A stretch of 10,101 bases of DNA from contig JASLBO010000128.1 of the NCBI GenBank assembly GCA_030146605.1, positions 1 to 10,101 of the forward strand, read 5' to 3'. The notes under the pieces were generated by a model. The model worked only from the letters and a program-made list of their open reading frames with translations. It was not told the origin of the DNA and searched no databases. The translations under genes were made by a program, and so were the position numbers. Origin of the DNA: Sphingomonas sp. (GTDB lineage: Bacteria > Pseudomonadota > Alphaproteobacteria > Sphingomonadales > Sphingomonadaceae). This document shows, piece after piece, positions 1 to 6,695 of this stretch; positions within the stretch are counted from its first letter, which is position 1, and every line of letters begins with the position of its first letter.

Positions 1-2
1 AG

Positions 3-374
3 TCGGGCGTGGGCAACGTAGATGCCTTCAAGGTCCAAGTGGAAGGGATTTGGGCATTGACTTGGCTCGTTGGCATTGTCCCCAATATCGACTTCTGGCG
101 AGGATGCGACCCGGGCTTCGTGGCAATGCTTCCCGATCTCAAAACGGCTGAAAGCAGCTCCAATTTCCGCGCTCGCGCCAATGATCGAAACGAGATTGAG
201 ATCGGATCCGAAGTCGAGCTTGCTTACTGCCTGCACTGGGCGCTGCGGGAAGCCGAGATTAAGGGTGAGAAGCCGCCTACGGGCATCTCTCCGCTCGTTG
301 TTGTAGAGCGCCGGAGGGCCCTCGAATGGGCAATTGGAAATGCGGCTTGGAATGAAGTGTCGCTAGACACATGA
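3..374 (+). CDS. DUF4272 domain protein, 3' part (5' end outside window)
   Basis: The reading frame is open to the left edge of the window, so the true start lies upstream. A GTG at 9 is in frame but would remove part of the domain. The visible 120-odd residues match the C-terminal part of DUF4272 proteins as I know them: a VEGIWALTWLVGIVP segment, an RGCDP turn, a MLPDLK segment, then LAYCLHWALREAE and the closing VVVERRRALEW...WNEVSLDT. The function of this family is unknown. It is soluble as far as visible, with no signal peptide or membrane segment in this part. GC content is lower here (about 56% by hand count over the first 240 bases) than in most of the rest of the window, which suggests accessory DNA. 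The TGA stop overlaps an ATG that opens the frame of the transposon remnant, probably by chance. The family call is fairly sure; any role is not. Confidence 0.75.
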   Translation, partial: SGVGNVDAFKVQVEGIWALTWLVGIVPNIDFWRGCDPGFVAMLPDLKTAESSSNFRARANDRNEIEIGSEVELAYCLHWALREAEIKGEKPPTGISPLVVVERRRALEWAIGNAAWNEVSLDT

Positions 375-436
375 GCCTCTATGGCCGCCGAATTGCAATG
401 GCTTCGGGCGGCAGGCTGGGCGGATTGGCCAGCGGT

Positions 437-460
437 GAATTCCGGGGACACTATACTAAA
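437..460 (+). repeat. Left terminal inverted repeat of the element
   Basis: This 24-base sequence starts with GAATTCCGGGGACAC and ends ACTAAA. It is the reverse complement of 702-725 at 23 of 24 positions. It marks the left edge of the deleted transposable element. Confidence 0.8.
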
Positions 461-706
461 TTGCCAAGCATCGGACTGCACGATGCGCTCGCCCGGCACG
501 TGCCGAATTGGCGCGCGATGCGGCAGCATGGTCTTGAGGCAGGAGACGTCGGCGAGCATGGCGAGGCGCTGGCCGAGGCCATCGAAGCTCGCCTGCGCAC
601 CGGGCGCCCGCTGGCTGCCGCGGAGTGGGTCGAAGACCAGGAAGCCGCGCTCGGCCGCAAGCTCGCCCAAGCCAAACGCGGACCTAAACCCAAGGCTCGA
701 GTTTAG
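461..706 (+). pseudogene. Y1/REP-associated tyrosine transposase, C-terminal remnant
   Basis: In the frame of the ATG at 371, residues from about 480 onward read as the tail of REP-associated-type Y1 transposases: an LARHVPNWRAM segment, then EARLRTGRPLA, EWVEDQEAALGRKL and a basic KRGPKPK end. The N-terminal half, which carries the HUH metal-binding motif and the catalytic tyrosine of this family, is missing; the left inverted repeat sits directly before the tail. The stop codon TAG (704-706) lies inside the right inverted repeat, so the repeat supplies the end of the gene. The 371-460 part of the same frame is host flank and left repeat, not transposase. The identification rests on the conserved tail pattern only; a non-functional remnant is the simplest reading. 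Confidence 0.65.
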
Positions 707-725
707 TATCGTGTCCCCGGAATTC
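702..725 (-). repeat. Right terminal inverted repeat of the element
   Basis: This is the partner of the left repeat, in opposite orientation, with a single mismatch (C710). It also contains the transposase stop codon at 704-706. Its outer half is the first of three tandem motif copies that continue to 765. Confidence 0.8.
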
Positions 726-765
726 CTGTGTCCCCGGAATTCCTTGGTGTCCCCGGAATTCCTTG
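711..765 (+). repeat. Three tandem copies of the element-end motif, 19-base unit
   Basis: The unit is GTGTCCCCGGAATTCCTTG. Copy 1 (711-727) lacks the last two bases; copies 2 (728-746) and 3 (747-765) are identical. Copy 1 is part of the right terminal repeat, so the array looks like repeated duplication of, or repeated insertion at, that end. The unit contains the palindrome GAATTC. There are no spacers, so this is not a CRISPR array. Confidence 0.85.
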
Positions 766-957
766 ATGGGTGTACTGTTGGGCGTCAGAACATCAGCGGG
801 AGGGGGAAACGCAAAGTAGCTCGCGAGCTGGAACTCCGACTCGATGCGGATCTGAGCTACATGGACGAAGGGATCGCGCTCATGTCAATCGCCAGAGATG
901 CCAGACGTCGCCGCCGCGAACATCGGTTCAGGGGGCAAAAACGCGAAAAGTCCGAAG
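766..957. other. Stretch without a recognised gene between repeats and tRNA
   Basis: No start codon with a credible ribosome site and no recognised protein family is found here on either strand. One plus-strand frame (about 810-935) gives a charged, helix-like translation including VARELELRLDADLSYMDEGI and an arginine-rich end, which could be a decayed gene fragment, but I cannot name it. Just downstream of the tRNA (minus strand, 936-949) there are short T-rich runs that might help end the tRNA transcript; no hairpin accompanies them. Confidence 0.4.
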
Positions 958-1034
958 TGGCAGGGGCGCTCGGATTCGAACCGAGGGCCTTCGGTTTTGG
1001 AGACCGACGCTCTAACCAACTGAGCTACGCCCCT
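958..1034 (-). tRNA. trnW: tRNA-Trp (CCA anticodon)
   Basis: The minus strand folds into a complete cloverleaf of 77 bases including an encoded 3' CCA (complement of 958-960). The 7-base acceptor stem AGGGGCG pairs with CGCCCCT and the discriminator base is G. The D arm is GCTC...GAGC, and the anticodon stem TCGGT/ACCGA encloses the loop CTCCAAA, giving anticodon CCA, which reads UGG. The T arm CTCGG TTCGAAT CCGAG is perfect. The gene lies 47 bases downstream of the GGDEF-EAL stop codon on the same strand. In many proteobacteria tRNA-Trp precedes secE-nusG; here its 3' side faces a gene-poor stretch and a transposon remnant instead. Confidence 0.97.
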
Positions 1035-1081
1035 GTGCGGTCCGCGCCTTTAACCCCGCCGCGCAGCTCCCGCAAGAGCCC

Positions 1082-3439
1082 TCACGCGGCGACGCTGCCG
1101 CCGGTCGCGTGCATTGCCAGCGCGCGCGCTTCGTGCACCGGGAGCGGGCGCCCGAAATAATAGCCCTGAACCTTCGAACAACCCAGCTGCTGCACCATCA
1201 GATGCTCTTCCTCGGTCTCGACGCCCTCCGCGGTCGTGGCCATGCCGAGGCTGTCGGCGAGCGCCACCACGGCGCGGATGATCGCGATTGCCTCCTTGGT
1301 GCCCTTCGACGCGCCCTGAACAAAGCTGCGGTCGATCTTGATCGAGCTGAAACGCGTATGGGCGAGATAGCCCAGCGACGAATAACCCGTGCCGAAATCG
1401 TCGAGGCTCAGGCGGACGCCCAGGTCGAGGATCTTCTCGAGCACTTCGATCGCCACCGTGCCTTCGCGCATGAACACGCTTTCGGTCACTTCGAGCTCGA
1501 GCCGCTCCGGCGGCAGGCCCGACTGGGCGAGCGCCTGGGCGACGATGCTGACGAAAGCGGGATTGTGCAGCTGGTCGGGGCTGACGTTCACCGCGATGCG
1601 TACGGGAACATCCCAGCTCGCGGCTTCGTCGCATGCGGTGCGGAGCACCCATTCGCCGATCGGCGCGATCAGGCGCGCTTCCTCGGCAAGCGGCACGAAC
1701 TTGGCGGGCGAGACGTTTCCGAACTTCGGATGCGTCCAGCGCAGCAGCGCCTCGAAGCCGTTGAGCTGGCCGGTCGCGGCGCTCACTACCGGCTGATAGT
1801 TCAGATGCATTTCGCCGTTCTCCAGCGCGCCGCGGAGTGCCATTTCGAGGACCCGCCGCTCTTCAGCCGCCATGTGCAACTGCGGCTCATAAGCGTGGAA
1901 TACGCCGCCGCCGGCATCCTTCGAACGGTAGAGCGCGAGATCGGCGGAGCGGATCAGCATTTCGGCCGTGCGCCCGTCGCGTGGGCCGACAGCGAGGCCG
2001 ACCGACGCGCCGATATAGAGCGTGTGCTGATCCACCTCGTAGGGGTGAGAGAGCGCGTCGATGATTGTCTGGGCGAGTTGCTCGGTGCGGTGGCTGTCGG
2101 TGGCGTCGCGCACGACCACGGCGAATTCGTCGCCGCCCAGCCGGCCGATCATCTCGTTTTCGGTCATCAGCAGCTTCAGGCGCTCGGAAACCCGCCCGAG
2201 CAGCCGATCGCCGACCGGATGGCCAAGCGTATCGTTGACGGCCTTGAAGCGATCGAGGTCGATCATCATGAAGGCGCAGCGTGAACTCCATTTGTCGGCG
2301 TCGGCCATGGCGCGTGCGAGCGTTTCGTTGATCAGCAGACGGTTCGGCAGCCCGGTCAGCGTGTCGAAGCGCGCCATCTGGTTGATCTTGTCGGCCGACT
2401 TGCGCGCCTCGGTGACGTCGGAGCCGACGCCCCGGAAACCGATGAATGCCCCGCGCTCGTCGAAGCGGGGGCTGGCGGACATCTCCCACCAGCGTTCGTC
2501 CTGATTGATATAGACCGGAAGCAGCAAGTCGCGGAACGGTTCGCGCGCCTTCAGCCGCTCGGCAAGCTCGCGCAGGCCGGGCGCGAAATTGCCGTGCTCC
2601 CAGGTGGGCCCCGCGAGCACTTGCAGGAAGGGCGTGCCGTTGATCGTCTTGGGATCGACGCCGAGGGAGACCGCAAACCGCGGATTGGCGCGCGCGACGC
2701 GGCGCTGGGCGTCGATTTCCCACAGCCAGTCGGATCCCGAATCCTCGAATTCGCGCAGCAGCAGGCTGACCGTCTCGTCGCGTTCGGCCAGCGCCATTTC
2801 GTTGGCGCGAATAACGACCAGCGCCCGGCCGCGGCCGAACGTGGCGATTCCCAGCAGAACGGTGAACAATGCGGTCGTGGCCGCAAGCACCAGCGGGCTG
2901 GAAAAGGCGAGCATGGTGGCGACCGAGGCCCCGACGATCGCCACGAAGGCGATTGTCGCCAGCGGAAGCGCCGCCATGGCAACTGCCGATGCAGTCATCA
3001 GCAGCGAGAGCACCACCCAAAGGCCGAGCACTGCCTCGGCATCGGCGGCGTGGCCGAATGCCAGCGGCGGGATCGACCAAACCGCACCGAGCGAGATTCC
3101 GTCGAGCACGGTCTCGCGAACATCCTTGAGCGACGCGCTGACTGCGGCGCGATGCCGCCTCGACAGGCGCCGGAAGGCTACGGCGCAACCGACCGCCGCG
3201 ACCAATGCGCTCCAGCTGGCAAGCTGCCACAGCGGCACCAGCGGCGCGAGGAGCATGGTGATGAGCGAAGCGCCGACGACGTTGGCGGCCAGCATGAACA
3301 ATGCCAGCTGGCTGCCGGCATGCAGCTGCGCGGCGCGGATCGGGCCCCAATCTATCGTGTCGGCCGGATCGTAGAGTCCAAGCAGCGCACGCGCGTTGAT
3401 GCGCGGTCGGGCAAATTGGGAAGTCGTCTGGCTGGTCAC
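1082..3439 (-). CDS. Membrane-bound PAS-GGDEF-EAL cyclic di-GMP turnover protein
   Basis: Counting from a GTG start at 3439 (785 residues), the N-terminus holds roughly six to seven hydrophobic segments (about 45-92 and 115-208), then a PAS sensor domain (about 227-347), a GGDEF domain and a C-terminal EAL domain. The diguanylate cyclase signature is an intact GGDEF (435-439). The inhibitory RxxD site that normally lies just before it is replaced by TENE, so product feedback at that site is unlikely. The EAL domain keeps the residues this phosphodiesterase family needs: EALLRW (E563), N618, E650, the DDFGTGYSSL loop (D680, D681), K701, E738 and Q758. Both activities are therefore plausible, gated by membrane and PAS input. 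The start is uncertain. ATG at 3529 would add 30 residues but directly abuts a hairpin, and neither start has a clear ribosome site; the frame is open upstream to 3874 inside the ligase gene without meaning. Confidence 0.9.
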   Translation of the reverse strand: MTSQTTSQFARPRINARALLGLYDPADTIDWGPIRAAQLHAGSQLALFMLAANVVGASLITMLLAPLVPLWQLASWSALVAAVGCAVAFRRLSRRHRAAVSASLKDVRETVLDGISLGAVWSIPPLAFGHAADAEAVLGLWVVLSLLMTASAVAMAALPLATIAFVAIVGASVATMLAFSSPLVLAATTALFTVLLGIATFGRGRALVVIRANEMALAERDETVSLLLREFEDSGSDWLWEIDAQRRVARANPRFAVSLGVDPKTINGTPFLQVLAGPTWEHGNFAPGLRELAERLKAREPFRDLLLPVYINQDERWWEMSASPRFDERGAFIGFRGVGSDVTEARKSADKINQMARFDTLTGLPNRLLINETLARAMADADKWSSRCAFMMIDLDRFKAVNDTLGHPVGDRLLGRVSERLKLLMTENEMIGRLGGDEFAVVVRDATDSHRTEQLAQTIIDALSHPYEVDQHTLYIGASVGLAVGPRDGRTAEMLIRSADLALYRSKDAGGGVFHAYEPQLHMAAEERRVLEMALRGALENGEMHLNYQPVVSAATGQLNGFEALLRWTHPKFGNVSPAKFVPLAEEARLIAPIGEWVLRTACDEAASWDVPVRIAVNVSPDQLHNPAFVSIVAQALAQSGLPPERLELEVTESVFMREGTVAIEVLEKILDLGVRLSLDDFGTGYSSLGYLAHTRFSSIKIDRSFVQGASKGTKEAIAIIRAVVALADSLGMATTAEGVETEEEHLMVQQLGCSKVQGYYFGRPLPVHEARALAMHATGGSVAA

Positions 3440-3529
3440 CCGAAGGGAATAGCCGAGGGAGGTTAGCGAGAAGTTAGGTTCGCTGCGAAAACGGAGGAAT
3501 CTCGCGGCGCCGGAGCGGGCTCTCGACAT

Positions 3530-3563
3530 AGGACGGACCCGCCCGGCGAGGCAGGTCCGTCCT
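3530..3563 (-). terminator. Hairpin after the fatty-acyl-AMP ligase gene
   Basis: AGGACGGACC (3530-3539) pairs perfectly with GGTCCGTCCT (3554-3563). Three more base pairs form inside after one mismatch, closing a six-base loop. The hairpin starts 7 bases after the ligase stop codon, the usual place for an intrinsic terminator, but no T-run follows on the minus strand. It may end or attenuate ligase transcription before the GGDEF-EAL gene, or protect the 3' end of the mRNA. Confidence 0.5.
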
Positions 3564-3570
3564 GAAATTC

Positions 3571-5304
3571 TCAGGCCGCGAGGTCGTAGGGTTTGATCTC
3601 GCCGTTCAGATAGAGGTTGCGTGCCTTGGCCCGGCTCAGCTTTCCCGAGCTGGTACGCGGAAGCGTGCGCGGCGGCACGAGCTCGATCACGCAGTTCATG
3701 CCGGTCACCGAACGGACCCGCTCGCGGATCTCGTCGCGCAGCCGGATGCGCTCGTTCTCGTCCGAGGTGCGGCACTGGACGAGCACCGCCGGGGTTTCCT
3801 CGCCGCCGGGCGTGGTGATCGCAAAAGCCGCGATGTCGCCCTGCTTGAAGCCGGGGAGCTGCTCCACCGCCCATTCGATGTCCTGCGGCCAGTGATTGCG
3901 GCCGTTGACGATGATCATGTCTTTGGCACGGCCGACGATGTAGACGTAACCCTCCGAAATATAGCCCATATCGCCGGTATCGAGCCAGCCGTCGGTCAGG
4001 CAGGCGGCGGTCGATTCAGGGTCGCGGAAATAGCCGACCATCACCGACGGACCACGGCACCAGACCTTGCCAATCGCCTTTTCGGGAAGCGGGGTGCCGT
4101 CCTCCTCGCGGATCTGGACTTCCATGTCCTTCACCGGCTTGCCGCAATTGACGATCGCGCGGAACCGCTGCGGGCGATCCGCGCGGGCAATGTCGCCGCC
4201 GGAAAGCTGGGTTTCCTCGACCAGCTCGACCATGATTCCCTCCCCCGGGGGCATGATCGAAACCGCCAGCGTCGCCTCGGCGAGGCCGTAGCTCGGCAGG
4301 AAAGCCGAGGCCTTGAAGCCGGCATCGGCAAAGGCGTCGACGAACGATTGCATCACGTCGGGGCGGATCATGTCGGCGCCGTTGCCCGCAACGCGCCAGC
4401 GCGACAGATCGAATCGATCGCTCGCCCGGGTCTGGCTCGACATACGGCGCGCGCAGATATCGTAGCCGAAGGTCGGCGAGTAAGAGAGGGTGGTGCCCTG
4501 GTTGCGGCTGATCATATCGAGCCATGCCAGCGGTCGCCGCGCGAAATCCTCGGTCTTGAGATAATCGGTCGAAACCTGATTGGCGACCGGCGACAGGAAG
4601 CAGCCGACGAGCCCCATGTCGTGATACCAGGGTAGCCACGAGATGCAGCGGTCGCCGTCCTGGAGCTGCATGCCGTGGCTGTGCGCTGACAAATTGTTGA
4701 GCAGCGCGTGATGCGTGATCGCCACGCCGTGCGGGAAGCGGGTCGAGCCGCTCGAATATTGGAGATAGGCGATGTCCGAGCCTTTTGCGTCGGGCAGCCC
4801 CGTCTCCGGAGCGCCGCGCGCCCCGAACTCTGCCCAGTCGACCGCCTGGACATTGGTGATCCGCGCGGCTTCGGCGCACATCGCTCCGATCTCGGGCGGA
4901 TAGATCAGCATCGACGGATCGCAGCTTTCCAGCTGGACCCGAAGCTGGTCGATATAGGATTGCGCGCCGCCGAAGCTGGTCGGCAGCGGCAGCGGCACCG
5001 GCCAGGCGCCGGCATAGACCACCCCGAAGAAGAGCGAGGCGAACTCCACCCCCGTCTCGGCGATCAATGCGATACGGTCCTCGGGCTCGACGCCGGCCGC
5101 GATCAGCCGCCGGGCCTGCGCCAGCGCATCGTTTCGCAGCTCGGCGAACGAGTAAGGCTGGGTCAGATTGCCCCGGGCATCATGGAAGTTGAGCCCGCGA
5201 ACGCCCCTGGCCGCGTAATCGAGCGCTTCGCCGAGGGTGGCGAAGTCCGCAAGGCGGCGGGGGAGATTGTCGTCGGTCGGGGTAGGGACGATTTTCGCCT
5301 CCAT
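3571..5304 (-). CDS. Fatty-acyl-AMP ligase (FadD32-like, acyl-adenylate forming)
   Basis: This 577-residue protein belongs to the ANL adenylating superfamily and would activate a fatty acid with ATP to acyl-AMP for hand-over to an acyl carrier protein or CoA. Motifs in order are: the phosphate-binding loop YSSGSTRFPHGV (183-194), WLPWYHDMG (223-231), PSYGLAEAT (337-345), DTGDMGY with its conserved aspartate (445), the hinge GRAKDMIIVNGRN (458-470), and the C-terminal SGK with catalytic lysine K555. The STRxPxGV form of the loop, in place of TTGxPKGV, is typical of fatty-acyl-AMP ligases rather than acyl-CoA ligases. It is probably cytosolic, as no signal peptide is seen. No polyketide synthase or carrier protein gene is next to it, so the acceptor is unknown; a role in sphingolipid or other special lipid synthesis is a guess. 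I chose the ATG at 5304, with AGGG a few bases upstream; an in-frame ATG at 5340 is also possible. The frame reaches 5463, but that would run into recX. Confidence 0.9.
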   Translation of the reverse strand: MEAKIVPTPTDDNLPRRLADFATLGEALDYAARGVRGLNFHDARGNLTQPYSFAELRNDALAQARRLIAAGVEPEDRIALIAETGVEFASLFFGVVYAGAWPVPLPLPTSFGGAQSYIDQLRVQLESCDPSMLIYPPEIGAMCAEAARITNVQAVDWAEFGARGAPETGLPDAKGSDIAYLQYSSGSTRFPHGVAITHHALLNNLSAHSHGMQLQDGDRCISWLPWYHDMGLVGCFLSPVANQVSTDYLKTEDFARRPLAWLDMISRNQGTTLSYSPTFGYDICARRMSSQTRASDRFDLSRWRVAGNGADMIRPDVMQSFVDAFADAGFKASAFLPSYGLAEATLAVSIMPPGEGIMVELVEETQLSGGDIARADRPQRFRAIVNCGKPVKDMEVQIREEDGTPLPEKAIGKVWCRGPSVMVGYFRDPESTAACLTDGWLDTGDMGYISEGYVYIVGRAKDMIIVNGRNHWPQDIEWAVEQLPGFKQGDIAAFAITTPGGEETPAVLVQCRTSDENERIRLRDEIRERVRSVTGMNCVIELVPPRTLPRTSSGKLSRAKARNLYLNGEIKPYDLAA

Positions 5305-5461
5305 GATACCCTGATGCGATCCCGTTTCGTCCAATACCATTCTTATCTCGTGCCCCTGTGAGCTGACAGGCCGTTCTGCCCCGCACCGCATACCAAATGC
5401 TAACGGCTCTGCTACGCACTGGCGTTCAAAATCGGTTGCTACTGTGGCACAATCATGGCGC
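5305..5461. promoter_or_regulatory. Divergent intergenic region between ligase gene and recX
   Basis: These 157 bases must hold the promoters of two divergent genes if the chosen starts are right. The sequence is less GC-rich than the flanking genes near 5380-5460, as promoters often are. I could not find a convincing -35/-10 pair in either direction, and no operator-like palindrome (including a LexA-type box for recX) stands out. Confidence 0.35.
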
Positions 5462-5995
5462 ATGACTCCCTCAAGGCGCCCGCTTACCCCTTTGACCGCC
5501 GCCGATCTGGACCGGTTCGCGCTGCGCTATGTCGAGCGATACGCCACCACGCGGGGCCGTCTGGCGGATTATCTGAAGCGAAAACTACGTGAGCGCGGAT
5601 GGAACGGAGAGGCGCCGCCCGATCTCGCCGCGCTCGCCCAGCGCATGGCCGATCTGGGGTACGTCAACGACCTGCTGTTCGCCGAATCCAAAGCCGGTGC
5701 GATGGGCCGGCGCGGGCTCGGCGCGCGACGGGTGGGGCAGGCGCTGCGGCACGCGGGGATCGAAGAGTGCGATCTCGACGCAGTGGCGCCGGCGATGGAA
5801 GCGAGCGCGATTTCTAGTGCGCTTGCCTTTGCGAGGCGCAAGCGCATCGGCCCGTTCGCCCGTGAAGCTGCCGAAAGGCCCGAACGGGAGAAGCAATTGG
5901 CAGCGATGCTGCGCGCCGGGCATGCCTTTGATCTCTCACGCAAGATCATCCGCATGTTACCGGGGGAGGATACCGAAACGCTACTGGATGCGTGA
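5462..5995 (+). CDS. recX: Regulatory protein RecX
   Basis: RecX binds RecA filaments and limits or modulates homologous recombination and the SOS response. The 177-residue protein has the family's helical repeats: an N-terminal ALRYVERYATTRGRLADYLK segment followed by KLRERGW (about 20-47), a middle MADLGYVNDLLFAES and GLGARRVGQALRHAGI (about 62-100), and a C-terminal ARRKRIGPF with a helical REKQLAAMLRAGHAFDLSRK (about 124-161). The length is typical. No recA is nearby; the gene stands alone, divergent from the ligase. Start choice: ATG at 5462 fits family length, while GTG at 5444 would add six residues. Neither has a visible Shine-Dalgarno site, so a leaderless or weakly initiated mRNA is possible. 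Confidence 0.88.
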   Translation: MTPSRRPLTPLTAADLDRFALRYVERYATTRGRLADYLKRKLRERGWNGEAPPDLAALAQRMADLGYVNDLLFAESKAGAMGRRGLGARRVGQALRHAGIEECDLDAVAPAMEASAISSALAFARRKRIGPFAREAAERPEREKQLAAMLRAGHAFDLSRKIIRMLPGEDTETLLDA

Positions 5996-6054
5996 TCGTC
6001 CCTGACCGGGACCGGTTCTGATTAAACCCTGAAGACCGGGTCCAACAAAGCAAT

Positions 6055-6098
6055 TCCACATTTAGAAAATGCTGTGTTAAATACGGTCGCTTGGGGGA
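6055..6098 (+). promoter_or_regulatory. Candidate promoter and ribosome site of the cold-shock gene
   Basis: TCCACA (6055-6060) and TTAAAT (6077-6082), 16 bases apart, each match four of six consensus positions. They lie in an AT-rich stretch unlike its surroundings. A GGGGGA ribosome site (6093-6098) sits 8 bases before the ATG at 6107. The -35/-10 assignment is weak; the ribosome site is better supported and decides this start over the in-frame GTG at 6074. Confidence 0.35.
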
Positions 6099-6106
6099 CC
6101 AGGATA

Positions 6107-6691
6107 ATGCGTGCTGAACAACAGCTTGCGCCCAGCGACGAAATGGTCGCACCGCCGGAGGATGGGGATCTGAAGGCAGAAGCGGCGTCGGAAGGCCAGG
6201 TTTATTGCGGTGTCGTCAAGTGGTTCGACGTGACTCGAGGGTTCGGGTTTCTCGTAGCGGACGACAGCGAGGCCGGGGACATATTGATCCATTTCACCGT
6301 GCTGCAGGAGCACGGCAGGCGGAGCCTTCCCGAAGGCGCCCGGGTCGAGTGCATTGCGGTCAATCGGCAGCGCGGGCTGCAGGCCAGACAGATTCGCTCG
6401 ATCGACCTGACCGAGGCGGTCGAGCCGCCCAAGCGCCAGAGCGACCGCGTCGACAGAGTGCGATTGATCGACGATGCGGGACCGTTCGAACCGGTGACGG
6501 TAAAATGGTTCAATCGGCTCAAGGGCTATGGATTTCTGGTGCGCGACGCGGACTCGGCGGATATATTCGTCCATATGGAGACGTTGCGCCGTGCCGAGAT
6601 CGAGGAAGTCGAGCCGGGCCAGCCGCTCACCGCGCGCATCATCGAGGGCGACAAGGGACCGCTGGCAGTAGCGGTCGAAAGGACCGACTGA
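6107..6691 (+). CDS. Two-domain cold-shock protein
   Basis: This 194-residue protein carries two cold-shock domains, which bind single-stranded RNA or DNA. After an acidic, probably disordered N-terminus (1-30), domain 1 spans about 31-100 with RNP1 RGFGFLV (44-50) and RNP2 DILIHF (58-63). A charged linker follows, then domain 2 (about 128-191) with [13 protein letters not shown] (133-145) and RNP2 DIFVH (152-156). Two-domain cold-shock proteins are characteristic of alphaproteobacteria; the Caulobacter CspC/CspD pair is the known example, and some members act in stationary phase rather than in cold. Domain 1 departs from the usual KGFGFI / DVFVHFSAI pattern, so its nucleic acid binding may differ. 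The DUF192 gene follows after 4 bases, indicating co-transcription. Confidence 0.92.
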   Translation: MRAEQQLAPSDEMVAPPEDGDLKAEAASEGQVYCGVVKWFDVTRGFGFLVADDSEAGDILIHFTVLQEHGRRSLPEGARVECIAVNRQRGLQARQIRSIDLTEAVEPPKRQSDRVDRVRLIDDAGPFEPVTVKWFNRLKGYGFLVRDADSADIFVHMETLRRAEIEEVEPGQPLTARIIEGDKGPLAVAVERTD

Positions 6692-6695
6692 GACG

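Larger units (their letters stand above)
437..725 (+). mobile_element. Internally deleted transposable element with 24-base inverted ends
   Basis: The left end (437-460) begins GAATTCCGGGGACAC and ends ACTAAA. The right end (702-725) is its reverse complement with one mismatch in 24 positions (T452 against the complement of C710). Between them lie about 240 bases that encode only the C-terminal part of a Y1/REP-associated-type transposase. I recall this GTGTCCCCGGAATTC-type end sequence flanking Y1_Tnp transposase genes in proteobacteria, but this was not checked by a search. The 289-base size, the intact ends and the missing catalytic half fit an internal deletion derivative, similar to a MITE. 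No clear target-site duplication is visible. It can no longer move without a transposase supplied elsewhere. Confidence 0.7.

Noticed and set aside
711..765. Short CRISPR array
   Set aside because: The repeats abut with no spacers and match the end of the adjacent transposable element.
381..1160. Plus-strand open frame of 259 codons crossing the repeats and the tRNA
   Set aside because: It spans the transposon remnant in the wrong frame, the tandem array and the antisense of tRNA-Trp, so it cannot be one gene.
1887..3350. Long minus-strand open frame (487 codons) inside the GGDEF-EAL gene
   Set aside because: It is arginine- and proline-rich, has no recognisable domain and runs in another frame of a gene with intact domains. 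High-GC DNA makes such shadow frames common.
3440..3874. Extension of the GGDEF-EAL frame upstream to 3874
   Set aside because: It lies inside the ligase coding region and across the hairpin, and translates to low-complexity arginine/glycine sequence.
5305..5461. SOS box (LexA site) upstream of recX
   Set aside because: No pair of GTTC or GAAC words with alphaproteobacterial-type spacing was found; GTTC at 5424 stands alone.
6001..6045. Terminator after recX
   Set aside because: Only short, imperfect pairing (GGACC/GGTCC) and repeated GACCGGG words are seen, with a long loop and no T-run.
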